Assembly (NCBI RefSeq): GCF_020379485.1
Contig: NC_063448.1
Span: forward strand, 46,943,218-47,007,217
Source: Brassica napus
Lineage: Eukaryota > Streptophyta > Magnoliopsida > Brassicales > Brassicaceae
Length of the DNA stretch: 64,000 bases
Reading direction: 5' to 3'
Part shown: positions 1 to 11,213 of the stretch, piece by piece
How positions within the stretch are numbered: position 1 is the first letter of the stretch
Layout: the number at the start of each line of letters is the position of its first letter
Program-made: the position numbers and the translations under genes
Notes under the pieces: model-generated
What the model saw: only the letters and a program-made list of their open reading frames with translations
What the model was told of the DNA's origin: nothing
Databases searched by the model: none

Positions 1-479
1 TACCAAAGATAACATTTTGTTGACTGCTAAGCAGTTCAACAAAGTTTGAAGGCTCAGTGAATGGATTAAAATCCATTTCCCAAGTGAATGAGGAGAGAAA
101 AAAACAGATGAGAATCTGTTGGAGGAAGAAAGAAGGAAGGAGTTTTAAAGATGGAAGAGAGATGGAGAATACAATAGCAGTGTTTTAAAGATGGAAGAGA
201 AAAAACAAATAGAAAGAAAGAATCCATTCAAGAAAGAAATAACAGATAGAAAGAAAGAATGGAGTTGACATATATCTAATTTCTATTAATTACCATTGCA
301 TAACCGTAATCAAATACAAACCACACACAACCGTAATCAATTCAATTTCAAAAACGAAGCAAATCATTCAACTACCTAACTCAACCACACTCAAACCTTT
401 TCTCAATTTAACATCACTTCTATTAAATACGAACATCAATGCCCACTGACCAAAACATTAAAAGATAAAGACATTTACC
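1..479. other. Purine-rich and AT-rich intergenic DNA, no gene seen
   Basis: The first 250 bases are rich in aaagaaag and ggaagaga runs, and hold a small inverted repeat (atggatt/aatccat near 60-80). The phrase gttttaaagatggaagaga occurs twice (about 139 and 182). I see no open frame with coding character and no clear transposon end. Confidence 0.5.
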
Positions 480-1149
480 TGTATTGGTCGAGTAAATGCA
501 ATCCTCAGCTTCGACGATTCTTCCTCAGTAACCTTGATCCATGCAACTCAACCAACATACACGCAGAAAGAAAACAAAAAATAGTATCAGGGAATCAAAT
601 TCATGACCCTAACTAATATAATTTCATTCTTTATCAATTCAGACCAGAACCATTGATGACCCTCGATTCTGTTCAGTTACGGATCAATTGGTGAACATAA
701 AACAGAGACACAAATCACATGATCATAAACAATCTATTCAACTCAGACAAGAACGACACTCAATATCAAAAACGATCAGTTCATACTATCTCCATTCAAT
801 TTCACATGATCATAAAAAATCAGTTCATACTATCTCGATTCAATGTCATACCATCTCAACTCAATTATAAACGAGCTACGCATATAACCACAGCTTTTTA
901 TCAAACGTTCAATGCATTAGACTGATCAAATCGTGTTGAAGTTTTACCTGTATTGCTGACGAGAATCACGGACCCTTCGTTGTAGTCGTCTTGTTTGACG
1001 AACCTTCGTCTCTTGCTCAGTCCATCTGATGAAACAAAGACAGAGACAAATCATGAGGATAGAACGAACAGAACAAACTAATAAAAGGCACCATAGATAG
1101 CTTTACCTTGCTTTTGATTTCGTAGAGGAGAGCTCGGGCCCTGAGAGAG

Positions 1150-1150
<1 letters not shown>
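480..1150 (-). other. Exon-like pieces on the minus strand, unidentified
   Basis: Three minus-strand segments end in GT-type donors: near 1107 (...AAAGCAAG/GTAAAG), 951 (...AATACAG/GTAAAA) and 480 (...AATACAG/GTAAAT). The middle one follows a good acceptor (tttgtttcatcag/) at about 1030 and reads GLSKRRRFVKQDDYNEGSVI in one frame. The last reads KVTEEESSKLRIAF in one frame. The two share the same donor context. I recognise no family. This could be a transposon-carried gene fragment, an untranslated leader with introns, or chance. Confidence 0.25.
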
Positions 1151-2114
<964 letters not shown>

Positions 2115-2971
2115 CTAGGGTCGGCATAGACTACGCCCAAAATTTTTATTTAAAATTTAATTTTAATTATATACTTAATTGCTTATTTTAATATATAATA
2201 TATTAAAAATATAAGTAGCTAAACAATTATAAAATTACTAGGTGTCTTCTTGCACCATGTGTAGTAAAAAAATTTAAAATATTTTTTAACAAATAAATAT
2301 AAATTATATTTTAAAATAAAATTTTATTAATATTGAAAAACTTTCTTTTTCGTATCAATATTATAATATAAATTTAATTTAATTAAACATAAAAATTATA
2401 TTTAAGAATATGCGTGTATATATTTGAAATTATAATCTTAGATAGATTTTTCTATCGATTTATTTTAATTAAATATATTAAATAAATTTGTAAAAGTTTC
2501 ATAATTGCCAAAAATTAAAATTAAACAAAATTTATAAAATTTGTAGATATATAAACAAATAATGATTTTACGATTAAATTTTTATAATTTTCTAAAAAAA
2601 TTGTATACATTTTTGAAAATTTTAGTAATCAAATTTTATAATTTAAAAATATATAATTAAATTATATTTCGAAATTTATAATGCCATATTTGAATATATT
2701 TATTTTAATGATAATTTATGAGTTATTCGGTTATTCCCATATTCTAAAAAAAATTCCAAAAATATATATTGACATTAAATGTAATATATGAGTTATTACC
2801 ATATTTTAAAAAGTTTACCAAAAATATAAATTAACATTAAATGCAATTGTCCGTGTCATATTAAGTTATAAGACATGTCATCAATTTCAGTAGTCATGTC
2901 ATATTTGTTTTGTGAAATTGATTGTATAAAAGACATGTGGCAAAATCACTTCGCAAATATAGTCTAGGAGA
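2115..2971 (-). mobile_element. Non-autonomous Helitron with two tandem 3' ends
   Basis: Read on the minus strand, it starts TCTCCTAGACTATATTTGCG at 2971, after a host A. The first 40 bases lead into a tract (tgccacatgtc) that I know as typical of Brassicaceae Helitron 5' ends. It ends CTAG at 2115, followed by host T, with a short GC hairpin just before. That gives TC...CTRR ends in an A^T target. A second hairpin-plus-CTAG end followed by T lies inside at 2238-2264 (cacatggtg hairpin). No coding capacity is seen. The rest is AT-rich filler. Confidence 0.65.
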
Positions 2972-3591
2972 TTTTAAATTATTCATTGTTTTTTTTGTTA
3001 TTGGTAATTATATATAAGGTGATCAGCTGAATGAACAAAAATTAATCAATTTTTAGTTATGCTGTTAAATTGGTTAAATCGTAGAAATGTTTAATTTCAC
3101 TTAAAACTATTTATAATTTAAAATAAAAATTTTGATTTATGTTGAGATTTTATATAAGATATAATTTTGTGTAAATTTTATTTCATTGTATGTTAAGTTG
3201 GATGTGAGTATAATTATGTCATCTACGTACCAAATTTCAATTTCAAAAATAAAAATGACGAAAATTCTTAGAATTGTTACCGTTTTAATCTGGAATTGTA
3301 AAATTTTATAGTGTTTTAGTTGTTATAACATCATTAAAACATAATAGTGTGGTCCATCTGTGGTGATTTAATATTACAACACGTTATTAGATCACCATCT
3401 GAATAATATAATTAAAACATAATATAAAACTAGTTTAATTAATATTAAAGCATAATATAATTAAAAACATAATTAAAACATAATATAATTAATATTAAAA
3501 TATAATTAAAACATAATATAATTAATATTAAAACATAATATTAAATCACCATCTGTATAATATTAAATTATAATTAAAACATAATAGTGTG
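2972..3591. other. AT-rich DNA with degenerate tandem repeats
   Basis: No gene. The words gtgtggtccatctgt and taaaacataatataattaa recur from about 3345 and again after the MITE to about 4260. This suggests an old AT-rich repeat that was split by the MITE insertion. Confidence 0.5.
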
Positions 3592-4117
3592 CAGAGCTGG
3601 GAATTTGGGTCATTACCCGCGGGTCCCGCCCCGTTTGATCCGCCGCGGGGCGGGTGCGGGTCGATCGATTTACAAATTTCAGCATGCGGGTGCGGATGCG
3701 GGTTGAGTCGATTTTTAGCGGAGCGGGTGCGGGTCAACCAAATTTGAGTCGCGGGTACCCGCCGATCCGCAAAATAAAAAAAAATATTATTTTTTTTCTA
3801 AATTTTTTTTTAAAATAATTAAAAATAAAAATAAAAATATGTAAAAAATATATAAATTAATGAAAATTATATAATTTAAATTATAAATATATAATTTTTA
3901 TTATAAAAAGTAATTAATTGATAATAAAAATAATTATTTATTAAATTTAATATTATCTGCGGGCCCCGCGGGTTACCCGCAATCTTAGCGGGGCGGGTGC
4001 GGGTTTAAGATTTTTCTTTCGCGGGTTATGCGGGTCGGAATTTTGAGTTTAAAAAATAGAGTCGATCCGCGGGTTGGCGGGTCATGCGGGGCGGGTTGAC
4101 CCGCGAACCCAGCCCTA
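3592..4117. mobile_element. hAT-like MITE, GC-rich termini, 8-bp TSD
   Basis: The ends are cagagctggg and, inverted, tagggctggg. They are followed inward by long runs of GCGGGTC/GACCCGC-type motifs, with an AT-rich centre. The flanking 8 bp atagtgtg is repeated exactly on both sides (3584-3591 and 4118-4125), which is the TSD length of hAT elements. No transposase is present. The open frame inside (63 codons, minus strand) is repeat-derived. Confidence 0.85.
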
Positions 4118-4125
4118 ATAGTGTG

Positions 4126-4810
4126 GTCCATCTGTATGATTTATTATTATAACACGTTATTATTAAATAGTGTAAGATATTATGTTTTAAGTATCATAAC
4201 ATAATTGTGTGGTCCATCTGTGTTTTAAGTATTATAACATAATAGTATTATTAACTGAATGAACATTTAAAAATATTTAGTTTACTCTCAACTGGAAATA
4301 ATATTAACTTTATTGCTAATGTTTTTGTTATTTTTTGACCAAAATATATTTTTGTTATTCTTATTAGAGATCATCTGGTCAGCTTACTATTAAAAATATT
4401 TCCATGTATATGTAGTTTTTAAAGTTTGCTATAAGCATACATAATATTTTACACTTACCAAAAATACTTTAGACTAAACATATTGCTTTTATAAGTTTTT
4501 TCTTTGTTCTTTAATTTATATATTTTGTCGCTTATATGTAAAATGTAGTTGTCTTTCGTTTACAAAAGTTATGATATTTTATTGTCCAAGACGTTAAATT
4601 TCTTTTAGAATTTGCTGCTCCATAGCAAAATGAAACGAATTGAAAAATATAAGGCATATCCATTAATTAACATCAAGCTTCTTCACAAGATTACACACAC
4701 TTTTGTTTTCTAATAAAACTTGAAACATTGGATTTCTTACTTATTGAGAGAGTAACAACTATTTTGTTAGTTAGAGTTGATTTTAGACCGTATATGCTCA
4801 TAGCCTACAT
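4126..4810. other. AT-rich intergenic DNA
   Basis: No gene seen. The first part continues the gtggtccatctgt repeat region. The rest is AT-rich single-copy-looking DNA leading to the 3' side of the POLAR-like relic. Confidence 0.5.
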
Positions 4811-4813
4811 ATA

Positions 4814-5330
4814 CACATACAATGTCTTTCCACCAAGAAACTTCAGCTTCTATGACATGAAGACTTTTATTAGCGTCTTCTAATGAAGTCTGCAGCTCTT
4901 TTATATAGTCTATTGTCTATTCTCCATGAGCTCATGTAGCCTTCTCTCCAGCTCATAAGGACATAATCCTTGTTGTTACTCCAATGGTCATGAACACGTG
5001 TCTGAACCTAGTTCCTTCTAAATCATCACTCTTCTCTGAAGTCTCCTGTAAATCATTTCACAATAAGTCAATAACAGTTACATTAGAGAAGACAATCAAG
5101 ATAAATATTATATGGGAGTGAATGCGTTTGAGTTGAGACAAAGAATCAAAATCTTTAATCACTTGAATCTAAGGACTTTAATGTGAAGTACTTTACCATG
5201 AGCTTGAAATAGTTACCCTCTTCTTCTTGAAAAATATGAAGAAGCTCAAACTCAGCTTGACGTTATGCTTCAAACTTATCCATTTCTCCTCCAAAATCTT
5301 CTTCCCCAAACACGTAATGTTTTTAAAGAC
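4814..5330 (-). pseudogene. Relic of a POLAR-like coiled-coil gene
   Basis: Minus-strand pieces show coiled-coil coding sequence in broken frames. About 5197-5330 reads EMDKFEA, a stop, then RQAEFELLHIFQEEE, ending at a donor (ctcatg/gtaaag). The next piece begins after an acceptor (atttacag/) at 5046 and reads ETSEKSDDLEGTRF. After a frameshift it gives YELERRLHELMENRQ and, in another frame, DYIKELQTSLEDANKSLH followed by VSWWKDIV. The ELERRLHEL ... SWWKD pattern resembles the POLAR family (cortical polarity proteins of stomatal lineage cells), but I recall that family only in outline. At least one stop and two frameshifts make it non-functional. Confidence 0.5.
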
Positions 5331-6130
5331 CTTTTATATCCAGTGCTTAAACTCCCTTATCTGCAGTTTTAAAGATAAAATTAAGAGACAAATTAATCGA
5401 TGGATTGTTAATACAGTGATCGATTCTTCTATGATACCAAATTCAACTCAGAATTAGCATTATAATTCTTCAATCAACCAACATTCATGTCAATCATTTT
5501 ATTATACACATTGGACCTAACATAGTCAAATGAGATTTCTAATCATCAATCAATTTTTGGGCAAAGTAAAAAATGTTACCGGAATCATAGTCCTTGGCAA
5601 TAAGTCTGTAGATTGGCCAACTCCCTGATGAACATCCTCTGAGAAATTTCTGATCATCATCAAATCATAGTCTCTCACATGGGCGTTCTTCTTCACTCTG
5701 AGGTAAACAACCGAGACAGGGCTCTTCGTGTCCGTCGACACCTGATGCGAATGCAAGCTGCTCTCACTCCTTCACCACCATCATCGGAGAATTCAAAAGG
5801 CTCGGTGGATTCAAATTCTAAAGAGAACTGATGAATTTCACGGATACAACCTCACATATAAATAGTTGAAAATTCACCGACTGGAATAATGGGAGATGCA
5901 ATGAATCAGAAATCGTGGAAGGATTTAAGAAGCTTGATAAATGCGATGAATCAATACCTCTCGTAACGTTTCAGGGGATAAAAACAGAAGACTAAACGAC
6001 ACAACCAAAGCTTGGCACGGAAACTCCTCACGACGATACGTCTCACTCAACATCCTAAAACTCTATTTTTGGTCTAGATTCGTTAGAGATAGAAGCAGAG
6101 GATGAACACTAATTTTCCACGTCGCCTTTG
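5331..6130. other. Intergenic DNA, possible upstream part of the POLAR-like relic
   Basis: A minus-strand frame (5550-5756, 68 codons) and the flanking GC-moderate DNA look more gene-like than the surroundings, and could be 5' exons or leader of the relic downstream. I recognise no domain and do not call a gene. Confidence 0.3.
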
Positions 6131-6156
6131 GCGAAGAAGATCGGACATCTTGGTCT

Positions 6157-6235
6157 CTCTCAATCGGACTGAGATATTAACATACAAAACTGAATAATAA
6201 TAAAAAAGAGTCCAATAAATGCATAGAAAAAAAAA
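6157..6235 (+). mobile_element. 79-bp insertion with poly(A) between 26-bp direct repeats
   Basis: A 26-base word starting gcgaagaagatcggacatct (6131-6156) is repeated at 6236-6261 with one mismatch. The 79 bases between end in a run of nine A. Direct repeats around an A-tailed insert are the signature of target-primed reverse transcription. A simple tandem duplication is the alternative. The insert codes for nothing. Confidence 0.5.
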
Positions 6236-6282
6236 GCGAAGAAAATCGGACATCTTGGTCTTTTTAAACTCTTAAATTGATT

Positions 6283-9018
6283 TTTTTTTTTTATCGGCTA
6301 CCCATGTGAGTTAGATCAAGTGGTGGCAGACGAGCCGATTCTCCGAAGAGCATTTCCGTCTGTCTGAGTCTGATCTATATGGGAAAAAATATATCCTCTA
6401 CTTCTTGCTTCTTTCGCTAGCGCATCCGCTCGACCATTCCTACTCCGAGGAATATGAGACAAACTTACATCCTCGAAGTCTTCATGTAGTCTTTGGAACA
6501 TCTCGATCTCTGTTGCAAAAGTTGGCCACTCCACCGGGTTCGTAGTCATATCCACAAGGTCCGAACAATCCGTCTCGAACCGTATCGAAGGTATCCTCAT
6601 GACTCTCATACATGAGATTTCCCAAAGTAAACCTTGCATCTCAGTATGCAAAGCTGAGAGGCTTCTGTTACACGCCTGTAATCCGAAATGTTCAGAGCCC
6701 AACTGATCCTTAAGACTCCACCCTAAGCCACTAACGCTGCCATTATTGATCCATGATGCATCAATTTGACAGGTAGGGATTTAGGGTATCCAAGGGGGCA
6801 CTATCTCTCTCTCTATAGTAGAGGGGTCGTCATGATCCTCATTTACTTCCTCCTTTTCATTAGCCTTCCTCCAACATTCCGCCTCAAGGGACGCATGTTG
6901 GATAGTATCCATCGGGGATACGACTTTCCCATTAAAGAGTTTGTCGTTCCTCGCCTTCCAAATGTACCAACAGATCCATGGGAAGGTATCGAATTGTGGT
7001 CTCAGTGGAGCCACTTCTTTTCTCTTCCAAAACAGAAAGTTCATGTTTTGGTATATAGATGTACTCGAGAAGTAACCCGGATGGGACGGATAGTCCGATA
7101 AAGCCCAAACCTGAAGGGCAGGGGGGCATTCAAAAAGAAGATGATTTATCGACTCCACTGGATCAGCACATCTAGGACAACTCTTATCGGCGCCCAGGTG
7201 TCTATACGCTAGCCTTTTTGCCGTCGTCACACAGCCCGATATTGCTTGCCACAGGAAATGTTTCATTTTGGTCGGGGTCTTTAGCTTCCATACATGGCTA
7301 TGAAGGCTCGTAATACTCGGTTCTATGGCCCCTTCATGTGTGAGGCTCTGATTGGTTGCATGGAGAAGATCGTAACCGGTTTTAACTGAATAGACTCTTG
7401 ATTTTGTGTGGTTCCAAACATATCCATCCGGGGCCGAAGAGTATGATATTTTTAGCCCCAATATCAACGGGATATCCTCCGGGTGAAAAAATCTCGTAAA
7501 AGCTGTATATCCCACTCCTTGGTATCAGTCCTAATAAAGGACTGAACAAGAAGTTGAGGTAGTCTGTACACAATATGGCTAGTAGGTCTGGGTGGTCTAG
7601 CCACTGAGTCTGGAATCCATGCCTCACTCCAGACCCTTGTATCTCAACCCGTACCAATAGTTTTCCGTAATCCCGAAATGAGTAGAGGTTTTGCTGCCAT
7701 GATACTACGCCATCCATATGATGGTGAGTATGTTCGTCGATCTTCCAAAGGAGAGGTGTGGTTGTAGTATCTTTCTTTTAAAACATGTGCCAATAAATAG
7801 TTTGGGTAATGAATTAATCTCCATAATTATTTAACAAGAAGCGCTATATTGAAGTCATGAAGCGCTATCCAATGTAAACCTCTGCTGTTTTGTTTTGAGC
7901 TCCACCAAAAATTTGAAGTTGTGCTCCTTAGTTTATCAGTAATGCCTTGTGGGAGCAAGTAACTCGACATCACATATGTTGGTACTGACTGAGCCACCGA
8001 TTTAATTTGGACCTCTTTCCCCCATTTGGAGAGGAGTCTAGATGACCAATTGCTGACTCGCCCATTTAGTCGATTTTGTACAAAAGAGAACACTTTCATT
8101 TTCGAGCCACATATTTTCTCGGGTAGCCCAAGGTAAACCTCCATGCCTCCTTCCGAAGAAAAACCAAGAGCTTCTTATATGTCTTGCTTTAGAGACAACT
8201 GTACTCTATTTCCAAAAAAGAGCGAGGATTTTGACGCATTTAGTCGTTGTCTTGATGCCTTCCCATATATGTCTAGAATGTGTATGATCTCCTTGCATTA
8301 GCTTAATTCTGCCTTACATAAGAAGAGACTGTCATCTGCGAATAGTAGATGGGAGATCCTTGGGCTCGCCCTAGCAACCCGAAGGCCTTCAATCTTCTTT
8401 TCCGCTTCTGCTCCGTTTAAAAGTGAGATCAAAGCCTCCGTACACATGATGAACAAAAAGGGAGAGAGAGGGTCTCCTTGTCTCAACCCTCTCCTAGGTA
8501 AGATTCGCCCTCGTGGTTTTCCATTGACTAAAATTGGTATGTGACCGACGTGACACAACACATAATGAGGTCAACCAGTCTTTCATCAAACCCCATCTTT
8601 AACATCAAGGTTGCAAGGAAGTTTCATTCCATTCTGTCATAAGCTTTGCTCGTATCCGTTTTAATAGCCATAAAGTCTTCTCTACATCTCTGGTTCATCT
8701 GTAGGGCGTGAAAATTTTTTTGTGCTATCAAGATATTGTCAGTGATCAAGCGTTTTGATACAAAAGCAGACTGTGTTTCTGAGATCAAGCGTGGGATAAC
8801 CCTCTTAAGTCTCTTGCAAAGTAGCTTAGATATAATCGTGTAGCTAACATTACAAAGACTAATAGGTCTGAACTCAGTCATGTCTCGAGGTTTCTTCCTT
8901 TTAGGAATGAGGCAAATATTTGTCTGGTTCAATAGTGGGTCGAAACTGCCCCTCGCAAAGAAGTCTTGTACAAGTCCACTAATGTCTTCACGCATGAATT
9001 TCTGAAACAATTTTCTAT
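6283..9018 (-). mobile_element. 5'-truncated L1-type LINE, 16-bp TSD
   Basis: A non-LTR retrotransposon on the minus strand. It is bounded by an exact 16-bp target duplication (aactcttaaattgatt at 6267-6282 and 9019-9034). The 3' poly(A) appears as a T run at 6281-6292. Only the reverse transcriptase C-half, zinc-knuckle and RNase H portions remain; ORF1 and the endonuclease are missing, as expected from 5' truncation during reverse transcription. Confidence 0.93.
6316..9018 (-). pseudogene. Broken LINE ORF2 (RT, zf-RVT, RNase H)
   Basis: In translation order: RT fingers with CLIPKRKKPRDMTEFRPISL and SKAYDRME (9000-8624); then a W-to-stop change (TGA) followed by [12 protein letters not shown] and the catalytic FADD (8561-8298); the thumb region EVYLGLPEKICGSK (8144-7827); a zinc-binding RT-associated domain with SCPRCADPVESINHLLFECP (7515-6781); and an RNase H-like domain with ETDCSDLV and RADALAKEA (6702-6316). 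Several stops and frameshifts separate the pieces, so no full protein can be made. The structure matches plant L1 ORF2 C-terminal halves, whose full proteins are usually well over 1000 residues. Confidence 0.9.
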
Positions 9019-9034
9019 AACTCTTAAATTGATT

Positions 9035-9382
9035 AATCATATAGCTAACGGAAGATGTTGTCTTTGTGCCCGCATGATTGTGGTTAGGTTATAGTCTAGA
9101 CTTGAAAATATGGTAACACTTTTTCAAGGTTTGAGTCTCCTTTGACATAATATGACAAATAAATAAAAAGTTTGAATTTGAATTTCCTTGCAGTTCACGT
9201 GATAGTTTAATAACATAAGATCCGACTATTTCTTGCAAGTCAGAAAATATTCCAATTTGGCTCAAACAATGTGATGGTTCTTCAACAAGAAATCTACATC
9301 GTAATACTAAATGCGTTCATGCATACAAAAAAATGATCTACCGATCAGTCAATAGACATAAAACATGGCTACCTTAAAATAA
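9035..9382. other. Intergenic DNA between LINE and copia element
   Basis: About 350 bases of moderate AT content continuing the host sequence interrupted by the LINE. No gene, repeat or terminus seen. Confidence 0.5.
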
Positions 9383-9387
9383 ATTAT

Positions 9388-9499
9388 TGTTATGAACGAG
9401 ATTGTGAATGACTCATAACCAAGAGATTATGATTTGTAATCTTTTCATTTATCTATGACGGTGTAATCTCCTATAGACTTTTCCATTAATTTCACAACA
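9388..9499 (+). repeat. 5' LTR of copia 1 (112 bp, TATA segment missing)
   Basis: Starts TGTTATGAACGAGATTGTG and ends TTCACAACA. It aligns to the 3' LTR (15002-15088 plus 24061-24129) but lacks a 30-bp piece present there, between ctcctat and agacttttcc. That piece continues TATATAAAA and so carries the likely TATA box. Short microhomologies at the edges suggest a slippage deletion. Confidence 0.88.
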
Positions 9500-9513
9500 C
9501 GTTATCAGCACGA
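9500..9513 (+). promoter_or_regulatory. Primer-binding site, tRNA-Ile anticodon-arm type
   Basis: The 14 bases cgttatcagcacga directly follow the 5' LTR and are shared by all three copia elements here. They do not begin with TGG, so they do not match a tRNA 3' CCA end. They are complementary to the anticodon arm of plant tRNA-Ile(AAU) as I recall it, with C opposite the inosine at position 34. Confidence 0.6.
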
Positions 9514-11213
9514 TTGATCTCTAAAACCCTAAGCTAATACCCAAATAGAAAAACCCTAGAACCCTAACTCTAGCCGGCGATCTGACGAACCCTAAACCCC
9601 GATCGCGTCTCTTGTTCCCGCATCTGTTCCAGCTCGCGTCCCCGATCAGCTTCAGCCCAAGGCGTTCTTGATCCTAGCTCAGACGTTCGCGACCCGAGAA
9701 CAGCTCCAGCACACGACCTCTTCCTCGTTCGCGACAGCATCAGACAGCTCGCGTCCGACGATCAAGGCGTTCCCGATCAAGCAACAAAGGACATCTGCGA
9801 CCCGATAGAAGCGACTCGGTCCATTCCAGCTCGCGTCCCGTTCGTGTCCATCTCGCGGCTCAACTCCTTTGGTGGTCCGATTCAACAATCATCTAAGGTT
9901 AAAAGGTAATTCAAAATCTAAGAACCCATAATCGAACATGGATTGATTGATAAAGAATGAAACCCTAAAACCTTAATCTTTATGAATCAAAACCATAGGG
10001 TAATAGATCAAAAATCCTAATTGAGTAAATCGAAGCTCTAAAAGTTTGATACCCCAAACCCTAAATCATGTTCCTACATGATTAAAACCCCAAATCGGTT
10101 TTTACAATTTAAAATCCGATAAACCCTAACCCTATATCTATAAACCCTAAATAATATAAGTATCATAATTAATTATACTATAATTATCAAATCACATATT
10201 AAAACCCTAATCGAATATTTTGAAATCAAAACTGTTTTCGGTTTTGATAATTGAGGTTTTAAATCAGATTGAATCTGATGCTATGTTGCTAGAATTGTTT
10301 GACCGTTAAATTGATAGATTTATTTTCTCATCCTGCTTGGTTAATTGTTCATCTGATTTAAAATTGTTTAAACCAACCAGCCTGTTAAAACATTGATTGA
10401 ATCCGATAGGTTGCTAGCTTGCTTTGCTTATATAATCCGATAGGTTGATAGATTGAATGAGATTTACTTGTTTAAAATCCGAATGATATGATCTGAGGTT
10501 TAATATCATCTGTTAGGATTGATAGTTTTGTAATCTGATTTGTTTTAAATAAAAACCCTAAATAATCCGTATGATAGGTTATATTGATATGATTTAGATG
10601 TCTTTGAGAATTGAGAATTGAGAATCCGTAAGCTAGGTTGATAGATTCATGATAAAATCTAATGTCTTGAGGTTTATGATTGTATCTTAAGTTCGATTAA
10701 ATTGATTGATCTGATTATATGTTTTTGAGGTTTGATAAATTCGGATACTAAATAAATTATTTACACATTGTTTGTGCTAAATACCAATCAGCCTTGAAAC
10801 TGATTCATTGAAATTCATGCTTGAAATCTATATTCTAGTATTGCTAAAATCAGCCTTGAAACTGATTCATTAAAATTCATGCTTGAAATCTATATTCTAG
10901 TATTGCTAAAATCAGCCTTGAAACTGATTGAGTGCTTAATAAATCTTTTTATTAGTCTTGATAAAATCCATTGATTGTTAAACCATAATTGCATGATTAA
11001 TTGAATCCGTTTTTGCTAGTCTTGATAAACCATATTATTATGAGCGCATAGAAATAGTATTGCTGAGATTTGCTAGAAATTGACTGATTGATTAAATGCC
11101 TTTAAGATTGATAGTCTCATTATCCTCACAAGATTGAAATCCGAATTGATTGTTTTTAAGAGTAAGGCCGCATGAAAATTATACCTAAATATTGAGTGAT
11201 ATATGATTTGAGA
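9514..11213 (+). other. Noncoding leader of copia 1
   Basis: About 1.7 kb without coding potential between the primer-binding site and the gag relic. The first 700 bases are dotted with aaaccctaa/aaaccctag words (about nine to 10560). Later parts contain a tandem pair of near-identical units of about 63 bases (10793-10920, cagccttgaaactgattcat). Copia 3 also has a long AT-rich leader. Confidence 0.7.

Noticed and set aside
5550..5756. 68-codon minus-strand ORF
   Set aside because: There is no recognisable domain. It may be part of the POLAR-like relic, but the evidence is too weak to call separately.
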